DNA from: Vescimonas coprocola
Lineage (GTDB): Bacteria > Bacillota > Clostridia > Oscillospirales > Oscillospiraceae
DNA: 64,000 nucleotides
NCBI RefSeq assembly: GCF_018408575.1
Contig: NZ_AP023418.1
Span: 124,001 to 188,000, forward strand
Direction of reading: 5' to 3'
Part shown: piece by piece, positions 60,231 through 64,000 of the stretch
How the letters are laid out: every line of letters starts with the position of its first letter
Numbering within the stretch: position 1 is the first letter of the stretch
The notes under the pieces: model-generated
What the model was told of the DNA's origin: nothing
Databases searched by the model: none
What the model saw: the letters and a program-made list of their open reading frames with translations, nothing else
Translations under genes and position numbers: made by a program

Positions 60231-61244
60231 ATGACCATCAAAGATATTGCCCGGCTCTGCGGCGTCAGCGTCAGCACGGTATCCCGTGTGCTCAATGACC
60301 GACCTGACGTCAGCGAGGAGAATCGACGCCGGGTGCTGGAGGTCATTGAAAGCTCCAACTACATCCCCAACAACACCGCACGGGATCTGGTCAAGACCAA
60401 GTCCGACGCCATTGGATTGGTGGTGCGGGGCGTGTCCAACCCCTTCTACACCGACATCATCCGGGCCGTCGAGGACAGCATCACCGCCGAGGGCTTTACC
60501 ATGGTGATGCAGCAGATCGGCACCTGCGATGACGAGATCAAGCGGGGGGCTATGATGGAGCGGGAGAAGCGGCTGCGGGGCATCGTGTTTCTGGGCGGAC
60601 GATCCGACTACACGCCGGAGGAGCTGACCGTGCTGAACGTCCCCTTTGTCTGCTGCTCCTACGCCAATCAGTACGGCACGCTGCCGGAGGGCTCCTACGC
60701 ATCGGTGTCCATCGCTGACGAGGAGGAGGCCTATCGGGCCGTGACGGAGCTGTATCGCTGCGGACACCGCCGCATTGCGGCGCTGGTGGCCCGCACCGAT
60801 GACCGGGCCATCAGCCAGCTGCGCTATCAGGGGTATCTCCGGGCGCTGGCGGACTGCGGCCTGCCGACGGAGGAGGAGCTGGTGATCCGCGCCGGGTCCT
60901 TTGACATCGGGGACGCCTACCGGGCCACGGCGGAGAAGCTGCGGCAGGAGGCGGACTTCACGGCGGTGTTTTCCATTGCCGACAACATGGCGCTGGGCGC
61001 CATGCGGGCGCTGCGGGAGGCGGGACGCCGGGTACCGGAGGACTGCTCCGTTATCGCCATCGACGGGCTGACCATGTCGGAGTATTTCCATCCCATGCTC
61101 ACCACACTCTGTCAGCCCATGGAGGAGATGGGGCGGCGCAGCGTGGAGATCCTGATGGACATGATCCACGGCCGGGGACGGCCTCGCTGCGAGACGGTGC
61201 GGACCGTGCTGCGCCGGGGAGCGTCCGTGCGGCGGATCAACTGA
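60231..61244 (+). CDS. LacI family transcriptional regulator
   Basis: 337 residues, CGGAGGG before the start. The LacI HTH TIKDIARLCGVSVSTVSRVLND and hinge helix region (NNTARDLVKTKSDAIGLVV) precede a periplasmic-binding-protein-like ligand domain (to about 335). It lies directly upstream of a sugar-binding protein and two permeases and presumably controls them by a sugar ligand. Confidence 0.95.
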   Translation: MTIKDIARLCGVSVSTVSRVLNDRPDVSEENRRRVLEVIESSNYIPNNTARDLVKTKSDAIGLVVRGVSNPFYTDIIRAVEDSITAEGFTMVMQQIGTCDDEIKRGAMMEREKRLRGIVFLGGRSDYTPEELTVLNVPFVCCSYANQYGTLPEGSYASVSIADEEEAYRAVTELYRCGHRRIAALVARTDDRAISQLRYQGYLRALADCGLPTEEELVIRAGSFDIGDAYRATAEKLRQEADFTAVFSIADNMALGAMRALREAGRRVPEDCSVIAIDGLTMSEYFHPMLTTLCQPMEEMGRRSVEILMDMIHGRGRPRCETVRTVLRRGASVRRIN

Positions 61245-61296
61245 GTTTTTCCCATCCCAAGGGATGTGAAAAATAATAAATGAAGGAGAAATGAAA

Positions 61297-62613
61297 ATGA
61301 AGAAGTTTCTTGCATTGGCTCTGGCTCTTGCTATGGCGCTGTCTCTGGCAGCCTGCGGCAAGAAGGCAGATGACAACAACAAGGGCAATGGAGACGAAGC
61401 GAAGGGTTCCGTGTACTACCTGAACTTCAAGCCCGAGGCCGACAAGGCCTGGCAGGATCTGGCCAAGACCTACACCGAGACGACCGGCGTGGAGGTCAAG
61501 GTCGTCACCGCCGCCTCCGGCCAGTATGACACCATGCTGACCTCCGAGCTGGACAAGTCCGCTCCTCCCACCATGTTCCAGGTGGGCAATCAGGGCGCCG
61601 TCAACTCCTATGGCGATTTCTGCTATCCTCTGGATAACACCGACGTCATGAAGGAAATGACCACCCAGGACTTCAACCTGAAGAATGCCAACGGCGAGAC
61701 CGTGTCCATCGGCTACTGCTATGAGGCCTATGGCATCATCGTCAACAAGGCTCTGCTGAAGCAGGCCGGTTATGAGATCACCGACATCACCAACTTCGAG
61801 TCTCTGAAGAAGGTGGCCGATGATATCCACGCCCGTGCCAACGAACTGGGCTTTGACGCCTTCAGCTCCGCCGGTCTGGAGGGCTCCTCCAGCTGGCGCT
61901 TCTCCGGTCACCTGGCCAACATGCCCCTGTTCTATGAGTTCCGGGATGACAACGTCACCGCTCAGCCCGCCACCATCAAGGGCACCTATCTGGACAACTT
62001 CAAGAACGTCTGGGATCTGTACACCACTGACTCCGCCACCACCGGCGCTGCTCTGACCACCGCCACCGGCGACACCTCCGAGGCCGAATTCGGTCAGGGC
62101 AAGGCCGTGTTCTTCCAGAACGGTTCCTGGGAATATGCCAACCTCACCGGCGAGGAGAAGGGCTTTAAGATGAACCCCGAGGATCTGGCCATGATCCCCA
62201 TCTACTGCGGCGTTGAGGGCGAGGAGAAGTCCGGCCTGTGCTGCGGCACCGAGAACTGCTGGGCTGTTAACAAGAACGCCAAGGAAGAGGACATTCAGGC
62301 CACTCTGGACTTCATGAAGTGGGTCGTTACCTCCGACGAGGGCACCACCATGCTGGCTGAGCAGTTTGGCCCCTGCCCCTTCAAGAACGCCAAGACCCCC
62401 GAGAACGTGTTCTTTGCCGATGCCAACGCCTATACCACTGCCGGCAACTACATTGTGACCTGGGCCTTCAACTGGACTCCCGCCGTGGATGACTGGCGTG
62501 CGGGCGTGGTGGACGCTCTGACCCAGTACACCGTCAACGGCGGCAGCTGGGACAACGTCAAGACCGCCTTCGTGGACGGCTGGGCCACCCAGTATGCCAA
62601 GGAGAACGGCTGA
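61297..62613 (+). CDS. ABC sugar transporter substrate-binding lipoprotein
   Basis: 438 residues. The start is put at ATG 61297, 8 bases after AAGGAG; ATG 61291 is only two bases from that site. The lipoprotein signal ends in LSLAACG (cysteine near 20). An Asp/Asn-rich linker leads into an extracellular solute-binding domain of the CUT1 type (family 1), with WAVNKNAKEED near residue 320. Codon use is strongly biased, indicating high expression. It is followed by a hairpin before the permease genes. Confidence 0.92.
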   Translation: MKKFLALALALAMALSLAACGKKADDNNKGNGDEAKGSVYYLNFKPEADKAWQDLAKTYTETTGVEVKVVTAASGQYDTMLTSELDKSAPPTMFQVGNQGAVNSYGDFCYPLDNTDVMKEMTTQDFNLKNANGETVSIGYCYEAYGIIVNKALLKQAGYEITDITNFESLKKVADDIHARANELGFDAFSSAGLEGSSSWRFSGHLANMPLFYEFRDDNVTAQPATIKGTYLDNFKNVWDLYTTDSATTGAALTTATGDTSEAEFGQGKAVFFQNGSWEYANLTGEEKGFKMNPEDLAMIPIYCGVEGEEKSGLCCGTENCWAVNKNAKEEDIQATLDFMKWVVTSDEGTTMLAEQFGPCPFKNAKTPENVFFADANAYTTAGNYIVTWAFNWTPAVDDWRAGVVDALTQYTVNGGSWDNVKTAFVDGWATQYAKENG

Positions 62614-62645
62614 GCTATAAGCGCTCCGTTGTAACGCAATAGGAC

Positions 62646-62677
62646 CGGGGGCGGGCTTATCGCCCGCCCCCGATTTT
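62646..62677 (+). terminator. Intercistronic hairpin between the binding protein and permeases
   Basis: An 11-bp all-GC stem (62646-62656/62662-62672) followed by ATTTTCT. Partial termination or 3'-end stabilisation would give more binding protein than permease. Confidence 0.8.
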
Positions 62678-62769
62678 CTCACCTGCGGCGCACAGAGCTG
62701 TTGGCCGGTATGGACCGGGCAAGAGCTCCGGGCGCCGCCCGGAAAAAACATAGATAGGAGAGAGGCGTC

Positions 62770-63693
62770 ATGAAACTTCCGAAACACCGCCGGGATGAGG
62801 CCGCGCTGAATTCCCGGCTGATCCGCCGCCCCATCAAGCGCATGGTGTGGCTGTTTTTGCTGCCCACCTTTGCCGCCTTCTGCATCGGCTTCCTGTACCC
62901 CTTCTTCAAGGGGCTGTTTCTGTCCTTCTGCAACTTCCGCATTACCAGCCAGTGGACATGGACGGGGCTGGAAAACTACCGGAAGGCCTTCCAGGACCCC
63001 GGCTATATGCACGCATTCTGGTACACGGCGCTGTTTGCTCTGGTGAGCCTGATCGTTATCAATCTGTTTGCCTTTACCATTGCCTATGCACTGACCCAGA
63101 AGTTCAAGGGTACCAACGTGTTCCGCACGGTGTTTTTCCTGCCCAACCTCATCGGCGGCATCGTGCTGGGCTATATCTGGTCCATGATCTTCGACGGCAT
63201 CCTCATCAAGTACAACACCTCCGTGATCCTGGAGACGAAATACGGCTTCTGGGGTCTGGTGATCCTGGTGTGCTGGCAGCAGATCGGCTATATGATGATC
63301 ATCTATATTGCCGGACTCCAGGCCGTGCCGGAGGATATGCTGGAGGCGGCCCGCATCGACGGCGCCAACCGCTGGCAGACCCTGTGGCGGGTCACTATCC
63401 CCAACGTGATGCCCTCTATCACCATCTGCATGTTCCTGAGCCTGACCAACGGCTTCAAGCTGTTTGACCAGAACCTGGCCCTGACCGCCGGGCGTCCCTT
63501 CCAGCAGCTGGGCAACGGAGAGACCATCAAAACAACGGAAATGCTGGCCCTGAACATCGTCAACGCCTTCGGCACCAGCGGCGGCGGCAACCGCGGCGTG
63601 GGTCAGGCCAAGGCCGTGATCTTCTTCATCGTGGTGGCGGCCATCAGTATCATCCAGCTTCAGGCCAGCCGCCGCAAGGAGGTGCAGCAATGA
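62770..63693 (+). CDS. ABC sugar transporter permease (MalF/UgpA-like)
   Basis: 307 residues, AGGAGAG before the start. Six membrane segments. The EAA loop EAARIDGANRWQTLWRVTIP near residue 195 contacts the ATPase. CUT1 family inner-membrane component. The stop overlaps the next start by four bases. Confidence 0.93.
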   Translation: MKLPKHRRDEAALNSRLIRRPIKRMVWLFLLPTFAAFCIGFLYPFFKGLFLSFCNFRITSQWTWTGLENYRKAFQDPGYMHAFWYTALFALVSLIVINLFAFTIAYALTQKFKGTNVFRTVFFLPNLIGGIVLGYIWSMIFDGILIKYNTSVILETKYGFWGLVILVCWQQIGYMMIIYIAGLQAVPEDMLEAARIDGANRWQTLWRVTIPNVMPSITICMFLSLTNGFKLFDQNLALTAGRPFQQLGNGETIKTTEMLALNIVNAFGTSGGGNRGVGQAKAVIFFIVVAAISIIQLQASRRKEVQQ

Positions 63694-64000
63694 TCAAAAC
63701 CGAAGCTCTGCGCCGCAGAGAGCGCCGTCAGGCGCTGCTGACGGTGGTGTTCACCATCATCTCCGTGATCTATCTGATGCCGGTGCTCCTGGTGCTCATC
63801 AACTCCCTGAAGGCCAACGCCTTTGTCAACACCGAGACCTTCAAGCTGCCCACGGCGGAATCCTTTGTGGGGCTGAAGAACTATGTCAAGGGCATGACCT
63901 TCGGCAACTTCGCCTTCTATAAGGTGGTATTCTACAGCTTCTTCATCACCATTACCTCTACAGCGCTGATCCTGCTGTGCACGTCCATGGCGGCGTGGTA
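63690..64000 (+). CDS. ABC sugar transporter permease (MalG-like), truncated by the window end
   Basis: The frame starts at ATG 63690 (ATGA overlap) and runs off the window after 103 residues. A basic N-terminus, first helix (TVVFTIISVIYLMPVLLVLI) and a NSLKxN segment typical of MalG-type permeases are visible. The second helix starts near residue 85. The ATPase is not in the window. Confidence 0.85.
   Translation, partial: MIKTEALRRRERRQALLTVVFTIISVIYLMPVLLVLINSLKANAFVNTETFKLPTAESFVGLKNYVKGMTFGNFAFYKVVFYSFFITITSTALILLCTSMAAW

Noticed and set aside
61237-63690. 817-residue antisense frame over the sugar transporter genes
   Set aside because: It mirrors two well-identified genes and crosses an intercistronic terminator; His/Gly/Gln-rich composition is typical of antisense translation in GC-rich DNA.

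Overview
The window looks like chromosomal DNA from a GC-rich, anaerobic, Gram-positive gut Clostridia, most plausibly Oscillospirales/Oscillospiraceae. Supporting signs are: ribosomal protein L27 with the N-terminal extension that Firmicutes cleave, next to its protease Prp; TmcAL; a rubrerythrin; a membrane pyrophosphatase; a phosphoketolase; oleate hydratase; AGGAGG-type ribosome binding sites; and TTGACA-N17-TATAAT-type promoters. There is no rRNA operon, CRISPR array, insertion sequence or prophage. One tRNA gene, Ala(CGC), is present. The species assignment is inference.

Layout. 1-5730: end of a surface-polysaccharide locus (polymerase/ligase-like membrane protein, class V aminotransferase, acyltransferase, LicC/PntC-like nucleotidyltransferase, FlaA1/CapD-like dehydratase); the aminotransferase plus nucleotidyltransferase pair hints at a phosphonate or similar decoration. 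5870-9360: MacB/FtsX-type ABC exporter. 9476-12085: TetR-type regulator and oleate hydratase. 12100-13490: a gene-poor stretch with small remnants, one hypothetical gene and an 18-bp tandem repeat ahead of phosphoketolase (13488-15899). 16213-17020: an AT-rich orphan gene and tRNA-Ala. 17164-21210 (minus): a six-gene cobalamin nucleotide-loop/salvage operon headed by a TIM-barrel protein and carrying two complementary CobU-like proteins. 21342-24079 (minus): ftsH and a lipoprotein. 24278-27414: rRNA methyltransferase plus a degenerate P-type-ATPase-like membrane protein. 27582-30418: an EF-G paralogue with an altered switch II, and rubrerythrin. 30481-33347 (minus): a frameshifted lipoprotein remnant, DUF5684 membrane protein, polysaccharide deacetylase, a 190-bp hairpin-rich tandem repeat and a BmrR-like MerR regulator. 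33493-38109: a 1538-residue beta-helix surface protein whose promoter has the 19-bp spacer and central palindrome of a MerR target.

38250-64000: XRE regulator; BrkB-like protein and TrkA; CCA-adding enzyme; membrane pyrophosphatase; FMN-dependent oxidoreductase; metallo-hydrolase; the XpaC-TelA-TPM cluster; two tandem XRE regulators with a palindromic operator; the rplU-prp-rpmA operon; a rhomboid-like protein with a zinc-ribbon tail; TmcAL; an M24 peptidase; YgjP-like peptidase with DUF1653; NUDIX and DUF523; and finally a LacI-regulated sugar ABC importer that runs off the window.

The most notable items are the pseudo-P-type ATPase, the split CobU pair, the MerR-type promoter before the giant adhesin, the 190-bp repeat, the EF-G paralogue lacking the catalytic histidine, and the possible phosphonate decoration locus. 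All function calls come from reading translated sequence and motifs; no database search was possible.
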